Of a stretch of 64,000 bases of DNA, positions 1 to 7,315 are shown piece by piece. The notes under the pieces are model-generated. The model ran no database searches. It was not told the origin of the DNA and worked only from the letters and a program-made list of their open reading frames with translations. The DNA is taken from positions 1,512,993-1,576,992 of the forward strand of contig NZ_STGQ01000001.1 of the NCBI RefSeq assembly GCF_004916975.1, given 5' to 3'. Positions within the stretch are counted from its first letter, which is position 1. Each line of letters opens with the position of its first letter. This DNA comes from Paenibacillus dokdonensis. GTDB lineage: Bacteria > Bacillota > Bacilli > Paenibacillales > Paenibacillaceae. Position numbers and translations under genes: made by a program.

Positions 1-6
1 GATTTT

Positions 7-546
7 ATGAAAGTCTCGATTAGTTTGACTGACCATTCCACAAAATTTATTGTAAACAATCTTTACCCGTTATATTTGCATGATTTATCCGAGATATGGG
101 GATGGAAACCCAATAAATATGGTGTTTATGAAGATGATGACACGTTGACTTTAAAAGATCAGAATAAGGTTTTCGATATATGGTGGGAGAAACCAGGTGT
201 GCTTTATCCATATTTAATTCGAGTAGAGGGAATTCCCGCAGGTTTTGCGTTTGTAGCAACTCCACCTTACACCCCTCATGGGAGTGAATTTTACTTGAAT
301 GAGTTTTTTATGTTAAGGCCGTTTCGAGGTAAAGGCATGGCTGAAGCTGCAGCGGTTCAATTGTTTCATAGCCATATCGGTGCTTGGGAAATACAAACGA
401 ATCCTACAGATACCAATAAGAGAGCTCAATCATTCTGGAGAAAGACAATTCATAACTATATTTCTGAATCATCCCATGAGGAGTTCGCCGAAACAAAGAA
501 TGACGGATATAAGTTGATTTTTCGATTTAATAACGGTCATTTATAG
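7..546 (+). CDS. GNAT family N-acetyltransferase
   Basis: Predicted cytoplasmic acyl-CoA-dependent N-acetyltransferase of 179 residues; the acceptor cannot be predicted. The stretch RGKGMAEAA (residues about 107-115) matches the R/Q-x-x-G-x-G/A acetyl-CoA pyrophosphate loop of motif A, directly after the beta-strand EFYLNEFFML. The C-terminal half (NKRAQSFWRKTI) fits the motif B helix, where a bulky side chain sits next to the CoA tail. Only six bases precede the ATG, so the ribosome site cannot be judged and the start is provisional. It is followed closely by a GrpB gene on the same strand, and no functional link between the two is evident. Confidence 0.85.
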   Translation: MKVSISLTDHSTKFIVNNLYPLYLHDLSEIWGWKPNKYGVYEDDDTLTLKDQNKVFDIWWEKPGVLYPYLIRVEGIPAGFAFVATPPYTPHGSEFYLNEFFMLRPFRGKGMAEAAAVQLFHSHIGAWEIQTNPTDTNKRAQSFWRKTIHNYISESSHEEFAETKNDGYKLIFRFNNGHL

Positions 547-590
547 AATGGCTTTGCCTTGAAATGGGTTGATATGGAGGAGGCCTAATC

Positions 591-629
591 ATGAATGCGA
601 ATGGAGAAAAGAAATGGAACAAGTCATAG
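591..629 (+). other. 12-codon ORF with strong ribosome site overlapping grpB start
   Basis: An ATG follows an excellent Shine-Dalgarno sequence (GGAGGAGG, about 577-584) at good spacing and opens MNANGEKKWNKS before a TAG at 627. The next gene starts at 614 in another frame, inside this ORF. Either this is a coupling mini-cistron, or the A run at 607-610 has lost one base: adding one A would fuse the two reading frames into one protein starting at 591. Confidence 0.35.
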
Positions 630-1129
630 TCTCTGAATATGACCCGCAATGGGCTACTGAATTTGTACTAGAAAAAGCTAAAATCATGAATGCATTAGGT
701 GAACTTTTATTGGGCATAGAACATATTGGAAGTACCTCCGTTCCTGGATTAGGAGCAAAACCGATCATAGATATCATGGTGGGTATTAACGAATTGAATG
801 ACTTGAATCAAACACATATTACTGACTTAGCTCGAATAGGATATCAATTTATCAACCATGCGAACTTTCCGGATAGAAGATTTTTTCGCAGAGGGGAATG
901 GCGAGCAGGTACACATCATTTACACGTTTATCAATACAAGGGTGATAACTGGAACGAGAATTTATTATTCCGGAATTATCTCGTCAATCACCCCGAAGCT
1001 TTGAATGAATATATTAAACTCAAGAAGGACCTAGAGAAACGATACAAGAACGATCGGGCTAAGTATACAGAAGCTAAAGGGCCATTCATTCGTAAAATTA
1101 TTGAACAAGCAGTAATGGAGAATAAATGA
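614..1129 (+). CDS. GrpB family protein (UPF0157)
   Basis: Member of the GrpB family, which has a nucleotidyltransferase-like fold and no settled function. The signature is visible near residues 30-55: EHIGSTSVPGLGAKPIIDI, with the GST(S) turn and the Asp pair expected at the active site of that superfamily. At 171 residues the length is normal. I chose the ATG at 614 because GGAGA at 603-607 precedes it and EQVIVSEYDPQW is the usual family N-terminus; an in-frame ATG at 569 has no ribosome site. It is the first of three GrpB genes in this window. The stop overlaps an upstream ATG of the following HIT gene. Confidence 0.88.
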   Translation: MEQVIVSEYDPQWATEFVLEKAKIMNALGELLLGIEHIGSTSVPGLGAKPIIDIMVGINELNDLNQTHITDLARIGYQFINHANFPDRRFFRRGEWRAGTHHLHVYQYKGDNWNENLLFRNYLVNHPEALNEYIKLKKDLEKRYKNDRAKYTEAKGPFIRKIIEQAVMENK

Positions 1130-1146
1130 AAATTCGGGAGGTAATT

Positions 1147-1479
1147 ATGACTCATGATTTTTATTGTGATGAAGTTTTAAACGGAAAAACACAAGTTAAC
1201 AAAGTAATTGAGACGGACCGTGTTCTGGCTTACCATCACACCAGACCGTTCTATGAACATCATATTGTGGTCATTCCCAAGATTCATGTACAATCATTCA
1301 TTTCTGAAGAAGAAGAAAATAATGATAGCCTATTATTAGAATTAATGAAGGTTATTAAAAGAGTTGCAGCAGAAATGACAATGAAAACCGGGTCCTCAAA
1401 AATAATTACAAACTTAGGAACGTACCAAGATTCAAAACATTTTCACTGGCATGTGGTAAGTGGTGAGAAAGTCAGATAG
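1147..1479 (+). CDS. HIT (histidine triad) family protein
   Basis: Small nucleotide-binding hydrolase or transferase of the histidine triad superfamily, 110 residues. The catalytic triad motif HFHWHVV lies at the C-terminal end (His-x-His-x-His followed by hydrophobics), and the N-terminal half shows the expected HHIVVIPKIHV beta segment. Known HIT proteins cleave nucleotide phosphoramidates or dinucleotides; the substrate here is unknown. The start at 1147 is preferred because GGGAGG (1136-1141) sits five bases upstream. An in-frame ATG at 1126, which overlaps the grpB stop, lacks a ribosome site but could allow coupled translation. Confidence 0.85.
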   Translation: MTHDFYCDEVLNGKTQVNKVIETDRVLAYHHTRPFYEHHIVVIPKIHVQSFISEEEENNDSLLLELMKVIKRVAAEMTMKTGSSKIITNLGTYQDSKHFHWHVVSGEKVR

Positions 1480-1528
1480 AGAATTACTTGCGAGAATATC
1501 AGCGAGTATCAAATGAAGGAGATAACTT

Positions 1529-1936
1529 ATGCATAATTACGGTGTACCGAATGGTTTTATGGGCTTCATAAGTGGAGTACCCTTGTTTTTCAAGTTGTTC
1601 GGAGGGCTTATATTTACATTTGTTGTAGTAACATTTTTGGTTGTTATCATTAAAGGATTAAAAACTTGGACTTCAAACAATAACTCTGAAGTCGTAAGAA
1701 GAAGATGTAAAGTCGTTGATAAGAGAACGGAAGTTTGGGGTGGATCGGGCGAATCGAGTGCCAGCACGAATTACTATATTACTTTTGAATTTGAGGATAA
1801 CAGCCGAAAAGAATTGTATGTAAAAGATAATCAATTCGGGATGATTGTTGTTGGAGACATCGGAGAATTAACCTTCCAAGGAAGTAGATTCAAAGAATTT
1901 AGCAGAATACATGAACAAGGAAGCTCACCATTGTAA
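1529..1936 (+). CDS. DUF2500-like membrane protein
   Basis: 135-residue protein with one strong transmembrane segment (about residues 18-45, FFKLFGGLIFTFVVVTFLVVII) followed by a soluble beta-rich domain. The pattern RRRCKVVDKRTEVWG, then YYITFEFEDNSRKEL, then a glycine-rich GDIGELTFQGSRF, resembles DUF2500 proteins of Firmicutes, whose role is unknown. The soluble domain is probably extracytoplasmic or membrane-proximal. AAGGAGAT lies about nine bases upstream of the ATG. Neighbours give no functional clue. Family assignment is by pattern only. Confidence 0.7.
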   Translation: MHNYGVPNGFMGFISGVPLFFKLFGGLIFTFVVVTFLVVIIKGLKTWTSNNNSEVVRRRCKVVDKRTEVWGGSGESSASTNYYITFEFEDNSRKELYVKDNQFGMIVVGDIGELTFQGSRFKEFSRIHEQGSSPL

Positions 1937-2028
1937 ATATGAGAGAATAATGATTGAAGTGATATAGAGATGTACGTTCATGATGTCGAGTACAATATAA
2001 TATTTTGAGGGAACGAAAGGAGAATACA

Positions 2029-2280
2029 GTGAAACGGGGAGTCCTATCCGTTATTTTTTCGTTCTTTATCATTGGAATATCATCCTATAAATTATGGTCA
2101 TTGTATCAACCGAGAGTGGGTCCGGTGGGTGACGGTGATGGTTATCCTGACTATGCTTATACCTCAATGTATATAGGGATAATTTTAGGGATTTGTTGTT
2201 TAATACTTGGAATAATTCATATCATAGTCGAGAAAATGAAAATAAATGAGCAAAGTAATAAGAATAAACGTCAACAATGA
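2029..2280 (+). CDS. Small two-helix membrane protein, unknown function
   Basis: 83-residue hydrophobic protein with two predicted transmembrane segments (about residues 4-20 and 51-70), separated by a glycine- and aspartate-rich loop containing VGDGDGYPDYAY. I recognise no family. The GTG at 2029 is chosen because AAAGGAG (2016-2022) lies seven bases upstream; an in-frame TTG at 2005 has no such site. It stands alone between the DUF2500 gene and the long leader region of the MFS gene. Confidence 0.6.
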   Translation: MKRGVLSVIFSFFIIGISSYKLWSLYQPRVGPVGDGDGYPDYAYTSMYIGIILGICCLILGIIHIIVEKMKINEQSNKNKRQQ

Positions 2281-2297
2281 ACAAAGGAGTATAACGA

Positions 2298-2369
2298 ATG
2301 TACCTGTATGTAGGAAAGGCTCCTATGAAGCCAAAGCATCCGTTTGCTTTTTTTATCAACATCTATTAA
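2298..2369 (+). other. Short ORF 1 (23 codons) in MFS leader region
   Basis: AAAGGAG at 2284-2289 precedes an ATG that opens a 23-residue peptide, MYLYVGKAPMKPKHPFAFF and four more residues. Its last third overlaps a U-tailed hairpin at 2333-2354. It may be a regulatory leader peptide or a chance ORF. Similarity to a known peptide is not apparent. Confidence 0.35.
2333..2354 (+). terminator. Terminator-like hairpin in short ORF 1
   Basis: AAAGCA (2333-2338) pairs with TGCTTT (2345-2350) over a six-base loop and runs directly into a U tract ending at 2354. The stem is short and A/U-rich, so it is weak as an intrinsic terminator. Translation of short ORF 1 through it would disrupt it. Confidence 0.4.
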
Positions 2370-2410
2370 AATAGACCAAATCATTTCGTTAAGAAAGGAG
2401 GCAAAAAGTC

Positions 2411-2551
2411 ATGGGAACTGTTTTCAGAAGAATTGAATTAGAAGTGAAGTCATATTTACATCTGGGAGATTTGCTAACAACGGGATTAGTCTGCCCTTTT
2501 TTAAGCAAATTTCATATTGAAAACAGCAACCGGAAGCTTTTTGTCTTTTGA
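2411..2551 (+). other. Short ORF 2 (46 codons) in MFS leader region
   Basis: AAGGAGG (2395-2401) lies nine bases upstream of an ATG opening a 46-residue ORF (MGTVFRRIELEVKSYLHLGD at its N-terminus), ending TGA at 2549-2551. It lies about 50 bases before a terminator hairpin at 2601. The placement suits a leader peptide whose translation state could influence readthrough. No family is recognised and expression is unproven. Confidence 0.4.
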
Positions 2552-2600
2552 AGATCCTTCATTTGTTTACGGATTTTTGATTAAATACGAAGCAATTACT

Positions 2601-2629
2601 AGGCGCTGGTTTTATTAGGCGTCTTTTTT
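2601..2629 (+). terminator. Intrinsic terminator or attenuator upstream of MFS gene
   Basis: AGGCGCT (2601-2607) pairs with GGCGTCT (2618-2624) with two G-U pairs over a ten-base loop, followed at once by a run of six T (2624-2629). There is no gene ending here except short ORF 2, and the MFS gene begins 170 bases later. Premature termination in a long leader is therefore a reasonable reading. Confidence 0.55.
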
Positions 2630-2714
2630 GTGTTCTAAAAGAAGAAAAATTGAGATGAATATGTAGAAACGGATTCTGATTGGATGATATCTAATTTTAG
2701 AAAGGGTGAGACAA

Positions 2715-2774
2715 TTGTTTAAGAATCTTAGGCAATATAGGAACGTTTCAGTGTTCCAGGCGCTTCTAAGTTAA
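2715..2774 (+). CDS. Putative 19-residue leader peptide of MFS attenuator
   Basis: A TTG at 2715 is preceded by GGGTGAG (2704-2710). It encodes MFKNLRQYRNVSVFQALLS and stops at TAA 2772-2774. Codons 13-19 lie within the 5' arm of the hairpin that covers the MFS ribosome site, and the stop lies in its loop. Leader peptides of erm-type resistance genes have this size, position and overlap; the basic-aromatic stretch RQYR recalls, without proving, arrest motifs of that class. Regulation by ribosome stalling is an inference. Confidence 0.5.
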   Translation: MFKNLRQYRNVSVFQALLS

Positions 2775-2797
2775 AAAAAAATTTAGAAGCGAGGAAC
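2740..2797 (+). promoter_or_regulatory. Mutually exclusive hairpins sequestering the MFS ribosome site
   Basis: Hairpin A pairs GGAAC (2740-2744) with GTTCC (2753-2757). Hairpin B pairs GTTCC (2753-2757) plus CGCTTCTAA (2761-2769) with TTAGAAGCG (2783-2791) plus GGAAC (2793-2797). Segment 2753-2757 is shared, so the two are alternatives. Hairpin B buries GAGG at 2791-2794, the only ribosome site for the MFS ATG at 2803. The base pairing is directly visible; its regulatory use is inferred from similarity to translational attenuators. Confidence 0.6.
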
Positions 2798-2802
2798 GTT
2801 AT

Positions 2803-3969
2803 ATGGAAAATCAAAAAATATTTAATAAATCATTTCTTTTTTTGTTAATCAGCAACTTTGCCGTTTTTATTGGGTTTGAAATGCTGCTTCCTATTTTGCC
2901 GGCCTATTTGATAAGTCTTCATGCAACTACCATTCAAGTCGGCTTGGTGACAACGTTATTTACTGTAGGGGCTGTGCTCATCAGACCTTTGGTAGGATTC
3001 TATTTCATTGATAACCAGCGTAAAGCTCTAGCCATTGGTGCTGGTGTGGTTTTAATGGCTATTACACTCGTGTATCCTTTTCTGAATATATTATGGCTGT
3101 TTTTATTGTTACGATTTTTTCATGGCATTGCGTGGGGCGTATCAACAACTGCCAATGGTACAATAGCAGTCGATTTGATTCCTAAAACACGGTTAGGAGA
3201 AGGGATGGGGTATTTCTCTATTTCAACGACTGTGGGGGCGATCATCGCACCGAGTTTAGGTATCTTTATATATGACTTTTTTTCCTTTGACATCTTAATT
3301 TGGACATCCGTAATCCTTAGTCTAACGGCAGTCATTGCGCTCCAATTTATGCATCCGCCTGCTCCAGTAAAGAGAGAGAAACCGCCATTTCAATTTTTCA
3401 AAATGATTTTTGAAAAAGACGCATGGTTTCCTGCATTATTGTCGGTCATTACCACATTTGCATATGGGGCGATTGTTACATTCTTAGTTCTTTTCGGAAA
3501 ACAAAAGGGGTTAGAGCATGTTTTTCTCTTCTTCCTTATTAATGCGGTGGTTTCAACTTTATTACGTCCGTTTACCGGAAGATGGTATGACAAAAAGGGA
3601 CCTTGGATTATCATCATCATGGCGGCTATGTCAGGTTTCTTGTCACTCGTTATACTGTCTTATGCAACAAATGATCTACATCTTATTATTGGAGCGATCC
3701 TATTCGGGGCAGGTTACGGAACTGTGTCTCCATGCTTACAAACATGGGCAGTTCAAAGGGTAAGTGAAGAAAAAAGTGGCGCAGCGAATGCGACGTTTTA
3801 TTCCAGTTTTGATGTTGGTATTGGAATTAGCGCATTTATATTAGGTATTTTAGCTGAGTGGGTTAGTTTAGAGATGATCTTTCGTATTGTAAGTCTAAGT
3901 TTTATTGTTGTTGCTGTTTTAGTCTATAAGGATTATTCAAATCAAAAGGAAAGACATAGAAATAAATAA
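2803..3969 (+). CDS. MFS transporter, probable drug efflux
   Basis: 388-residue major facilitator with about twelve hydrophobic segments, in the size range of drug:proton antiporters. The N-terminal half shows LLPILPAYL in helix 1 and a short loop after helix 2 (GFYFIDNQRKALAIG) in the place of the MFS A-motif G-x-L-x-D-R. Helix 4 has RFFHGIAWG, close to the R-x-x-Q-G-x-G family pattern. Substrate is unknown. The long leader with short ORFs, a terminator and a hairpin over the ribosome site suggests inducible expression, as seen with antibiotic resistance genes. A strong terminator follows at 3980. Confidence 0.85.
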   Translation: MENQKIFNKSFLFLLISNFAVFIGFEMLLPILPAYLISLHATTIQVGLVTTLFTVGAVLIRPLVGFYFIDNQRKALAIGAGVVLMAITLVYPFLNILWLFLLLRFFHGIAWGVSTTANGTIAVDLIPKTRLGEGMGYFSISTTVGAIIAPSLGIFIYDFFSFDILIWTSVILSLTAVIALQFMHPPAPVKREKPPFQFFKMIFEKDAWFPALLSVITTFAYGAIVTFLVLFGKQKGLEHVFLFFLINAVVSTLLRPFTGRWYDKKGPWIIIIMAAMSGFLSLVILSYATNDLHLIIGAILFGAGYGTVSPCLQTWAVQRVSEEKSGAANATFYSSFDVGIGISAFILGILAEWVSLEMIFRIVSLSFIVVAVLVYKDYSNQKERHRNK

Positions 3970-3979
3970 ATCGAATTTT

Positions 3980-4017
3980 AACAAATCCACTTCTATGTTC
4001 GTAGAGGTGGATTTGTT
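3980..4017 (+). terminator. Strong hairpin terminator after MFS gene
   Basis: A 16-bp stem (3980-3995 with 4002-4017; one G-U pair) with loop TGTTCG. The arms start AACAAATCCAC and end GTGGATTTGTT, so A- and T-rich flanks are part of the stem. It separates the MFS gene from the Nudix gene. Confidence 0.75.
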
Positions 4018-4153
4018 ATGATTGACACTTGCATAGCGCACAAAATTCCCGAAATACGCGTGAAATATGGGGGACCTTTACATAACAAATCCTTGAAATA
4101 TCCGATTCTGGAAGCTAGAGTGAAGAAACAAAAGTTGACTAGGGGGAATAAGG

Positions 4154-4645
4154 ATGACAATGCCGACACATATCGTAGCCGTAGGTGGAATCGTTGAAAA
4201 CGAACAAGGCCAAATTCTTTTAGTAAAGACACAGCATGGCGGATGGGTATTTCCCGGTGGACAAGTGGAAGTCGGTGAAAATTTAATGGATGCATTATGT
4301 AGAGAAATAGAGGAGGAAAGCGGAATTATTGCCATAGTATCCCACATGATCGGGGTTTATTCAAACACGGGCGTATATAAATGGCATGATGGTATTACCG
4401 ATGTGCCTACGAAATTGATGCTGGATTTTGTATGTAAGCCAGTGGGCGGAGAATTATGTACTTCAGAGGAAACATCGGAAAGCTGCTGGATGGATAAAGG
4501 AAAAGTGCTTGATATGGTGACTGCACCTGCCATTCGTACCCGATATCAAGTGTATTTGGATTTTGATGGGCAGATCCAGTACATGGATTATGTCACCAAG
4601 CCACAGTTTGAAGTGAATATGCATAAGACTATTTCTGAAAAGTAA
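4154..4645 (+). CDS. Nudix hydrolase
   Basis: 163-residue Nudix pyrophosphohydrolase. The Nudix box is complete at about residues 35-57: GGQVEVGENLMDALCREIEE followed by ESGI, matching G-x5-E-x7-R-E-U-x-E-E-x-G-U with the metal-binding glutamates in place. Substrates of this family are nucleoside diphosphates linked to another group; the exact one is unknown here. It is followed closely by an SRPBCC gene on the same strand, probably co-transcribed. AGGGGGAATAAGG upstream provides the ribosome site. Confidence 0.9.
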   Translation: MTMPTHIVAVGGIVENEQGQILLVKTQHGGWVFPGGQVEVGENLMDALCREIEEESGIIAIVSHMIGVYSNTGVYKWHDGITDVPTKLMLDFVCKPVGGELCTSEETSESCWMDKGKVLDMVTAPAIRTRYQVYLDFDGQIQYMDYVTKPQFEVNMHKTISEK

Positions 4646-4675
4646 TGAAATCACAGACATAATGAGGTGTCCCGC

Positions 4676-5152
4676 TTGATCATCGTTGAAACTGAAATTC
4701 TCATTGATATACCTATAGATGCTTGTTTTGATCTAGCAAGGGATATCACAGTACACACCCAAACGGTGTGGAAACATACAAGGGAAAAGGCAATCGGAGG
4801 AACGACAGAAGGCATGATTGGTGAAGAAGGAGTTGTAACCTTCCAAGCTACCCATTTTCTGATTAGACAAAAGCTAACATCAAGAGTCGCTCATTATAAG
4901 AGACCTTATTATTTCGTGGATGTAATGATGAAGGGTGCATTTAAGAGTTTAAGACATGAGCATACCTTTGAAGACGTTAACCAGAAGACATTAATGAAGG
5001 ATAAGTTGATTTTTGAAGCTCCATTTGGAATGATAGGCTGGATCACGGAGAGATTAATATTAAAGAGATACATGCAGCGTTTTCTGGAGCACCGAAACAA
5101 TCAATTAAAGCTGGTGGCTGAATCAACAAGCTCAGGTAATCAATGGCTTTAA
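4676..5152 (+). CDS. SRPBCC (START-like) family protein
   Basis: 158-residue protein with the START/Bet v 1-like pattern: an N-terminal strand then IPIDACFDLARDI, and a long C-terminal helix (LILKRYMQRFLEHRNNQL). Such proteins form a hydrophobic ligand-binding cavity; ligand and role are unknown. The TTG at 4676 is preferred because GAGGTG at 4665-4669 lies six bases upstream; a GTG at 4667 falls inside that ribosome site. It lies 30 bases downstream of the Nudix gene and may share its transcript. Confidence 0.75.
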   Translation: MIIVETEILIDIPIDACFDLARDITVHTQTVWKHTREKAIGGTTEGMIGEEGVVTFQATHFLIRQKLTSRVAHYKRPYYFVDVMMKGAFKSLRHEHTFEDVNQKTLMKDKLIFEAPFGMIGWITERLILKRYMQRFLEHRNNQLKLVAESTSSGNQWL

Positions 5153-5301
5153 GCATGTAGCATAAGGTTATTACCTCCTAGTAAGTTAGTAAGAGTTAAC
5201 TCGATTGCAATCTGGTTTTTATATATTACCGGGAATACATTTTCATTCCCTTCATGTAATGCGCTCAGACTGGACTTGAAATTCATTTTAAATGATAATA
5301 G

Positions 5302-5316
5302 TGACAAGTATTGTCA
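5302..5316. promoter_or_regulatory. Dyad upstream of WYL regulator, candidate operator
   Basis: TGACA (5302-5306) and TGTCA (5312-5316) form a perfect five-base inverted repeat over AGTAT, 28 bases before the regulator ATG. A TTGAAA at 5276 could be the -35 element. Autoregulation by the WYL protein is a guess from position. Confidence 0.4.
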
Positions 5317-5343
5317 TAATCATGGATAACGGAGTAAAAAACG

Positions 5344-6318
5344 ATGTCTAAATCCAAAAGACTTATGGAACTAATGATGACCGTTAATCGGAAACGTAAG
5401 TTTACAGTGAAGGAGCTCGCACAAGAGTATGGGGTTTCATCACGAACGATACTCAGGGATTTGCAGGAATTAAGTGAATTGGGTGTTCCTTTATATTCGG
5501 AAGTAGGGCCTCATGGGGGTTACCAAGTGTTGAGGGAGAGAACCCTGCCACCTATAGCGTTCACCGAGGAAGAAGCTGTTTCGATATTTTTTGCGATCCA
5601 TGCCTTACGTCACTATGCTTCCCTTCCTTTTGAGACGGAATCATCTGCGGCATTAAGCAAGTTTTATAACTACATGTCCGGCGACATCCGGGATCGTATT
5701 GATCAAATGAAAAACCGTGTTGATTTTGTGACGCCGGAAAGGCAGATCACCGCACCGCATTTATCCATATTGCTCGACGCTGCTATTCAGCAAAAAGTCC
5801 TGACCGTTGATTATGAATCAAAAGACAGCCAAACGAGCAGGGAGATACAGCCCATTGGAATTTATACAAGGAATGGTTTGTGGTACTGTCCTGCTTATTC
5901 TTATCGAAATCATGAAATCCGTGTGTTTCGTTGCGACCGAATACATTCTGTTGACCTATCAGAAAAGGAACCGATGGATCTTCGGCATATCCACCTTGAA
6001 AATAGAGAATTGATCCGCCAAGTGGATCAGGAGTATGTCCATCTATTCGCGGAACTGACTAAAGACGGTGTTCTGACGTATGAGGCTGAGCCATGGCCTG
6101 TGCTTAAGCTTCAGACTCGTGAGGATGGTACGGGCTGGCTGGAAGGAGATATTTTAAAGAGCGACATTCCGTTCTTCGCAAAATTCTTTATTGGTTTTGG
6201 CTTGAAAGTTACAGTGGAGAATCCTCCAGAGCTTCTGAGCTGCATCCAAGAAGTTCTGTCCGAGCTCATGTCCAAATATGATCAACAGACCATGATCCGA
6301 AGAAAGGACATCCCATGA
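5344..6318 (+). CDS. WYL-domain transcriptional regulator (HTH_11 type)
   Basis: 324-residue DNA-binding regulator of the YafY/YobV type. Residues 1-60 hold a DeoR-like winged helix: KELAQEYGVSSRTILRDLQE is a clear helix-turn-helix, followed by the wing GVPLYSEVGPHGGYQV. The middle carries a WYL domain (about residues 140-215) with WYCPAYSYRNHEIRVFRCDR, where ligand-sensing arginines are expected, and a C-terminal extension follows. Ligands of this family are mostly unknown; several members respond to nucleic acids or small molecules. It overlaps the next grpB gene by four bases (ATGA), so the two are translationally coupled. Confidence 0.88.
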   Translation: MSKSKRLMELMMTVNRKRKFTVKELAQEYGVSSRTILRDLQELSELGVPLYSEVGPHGGYQVLRERTLPPIAFTEEEAVSIFFAIHALRHYASLPFETESSAALSKFYNYMSGDIRDRIDQMKNRVDFVTPERQITAPHLSILLDAAIQQKVLTVDYESKDSQTSREIQPIGIYTRNGLWYCPAYSYRNHEIRVFRCDRIHSVDLSEKEPMDLRHIHLENRELIRQVDQEYVHLFAELTKDGVLTYEAEPWPVLKLQTREDGTGWLEGDILKSDIPFFAKFFIGFGLKVTVENPPELLSCIQEVLSELMSKYDQQTMIRRKDIP

Positions 6319-6860
6319 ATCATGAGATCATTGTTGCACCCTACAATCCTGACTGGGCGATTGAGTTTTATAACATCGCATATAGAATCCGAAATGCACT
6401 TCAAGACATTGCACTACGAATAGATCACATCGGATCCACAGAGGTAGTTGGGCTGGATGCAAAGCCGATCATTGATATCCAAATATCTGTCCGGGCATTA
6501 GAGCCGGTAGACGTCTACCAAACACAAATGGAAGGCTTGGGATACATGTTCAGAGCAGATAACACGGAAAGAACTAAGAGGTATTTTAGAGAAGGAAGCG
6601 GGATGCGAAGAACCCACATTCATATTAGAGAAGCTGGAAGTTTCTCTGAACAATTTGCCTTATTGTTTAGGGATTACTTACGGAGTCATGCAGAGGACGC
6701 GCAAAAATATGCCGAAATCAAATATACTCTCATGAGAATGTATCAACAGGATCGGCATCGGTATGTCGAAGAAAAAGAGCCATACATATGGGAGATCATG
6801 AGAAGGGCAAGTCAGTGGAGCCAAGATATCGGATGGAGACCAGGTAGGTCGGATATGTAG
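6315..6860 (+). CDS. GrpB family protein, coupled to WYL regulator
   Basis: Second GrpB copy, 181 residues. The signature HIGSTEVVGLDAKPIIDIQ (about residues 36-54) keeps the GST turn and the Asp residues, with small differences from the other copies. The start overlaps the stop of the WYL regulator gene (ATGA), indicating one operon with coupled translation. The partner regulator may control it in response to the substrate, but neither substrate nor ligand is known. Confidence 0.85.
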   Translation: MNHEIIVAPYNPDWAIEFYNIAYRIRNALQDIALRIDHIGSTEVVGLDAKPIIDIQISVRALEPVDVYQTQMEGLGYMFRADNTERTKRYFREGSGMRRTHIHIREAGSFSEQFALLFRDYLRSHAEDAQKYAEIKYTLMRMYQQDRHRYVEEKEPYIWEIMRRASQWSQDIGWRPGRSDM

Positions 6861-6902
6861 CGTCTACAGACAGTTTAAGGGATCAGGTGAGGAGGAACCA
6901 TT

Positions 6903-7313
6903 TTGCCAAACGAAGCAATCATAACTAAAACCGAAATCCATAGATTAATCCAATATCTTGATTTTTTCGAGGGGCCTGCCGACACCTTTTACAGGGAAGT
7001 GAATGGCTACACATGTGAATCGGAGACCATGCTTGCATTCCGTAAGGAGCTGTATGATACGGGTTTCTTAATCGTATTCGATTGGGGGGCATGGCTCCGC
7101 GAACATGAGATCTATAAGAATATAGACGGCGATTTAGAGGAACAACTCATGAATGCTGATATGGAGACCTTGCGAAAGCTCGTAACCAGCTATGTACGAG
7201 GTGATCGGTTTATGGAAGGATTATTTATTGCTGTCGCGAAAAATGGCAAGATTGCTCAAGTTTTAACAAGGCTTCAGCAATTCGCTTACGGAGGAACCGA
7301 AGAGGTTGAATAG
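6903..7313 (+). CDS. DUF6508-like protein
   Basis: 136-residue soluble protein resembling DUF6508. The recognisable part is the C-terminal half: ETLRKLVTSYVRGDRFMEGL then a run ending in VLTRL, preceded by GFLIVFDWGAWL. The family has no assigned function. It starts with TTG at 6903, nine bases after GAGGAGGAA. The following HAD gene begins three bases after this stop, so the two are probably co-transcribed. Confidence 0.7.
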   Translation: MPNEAIITKTEIHRLIQYLDFFEGPADTFYREVNGYTCESETMLAFRKELYDTGFLIVFDWGAWLREHEIYKNIDGDLEEQLMNADMETLRKLVTSYVRGDRFMEGLFIAVAKNGKIAQVLTRLQQFAYGGTEEVE

Positions 7314-7315
7314 TA

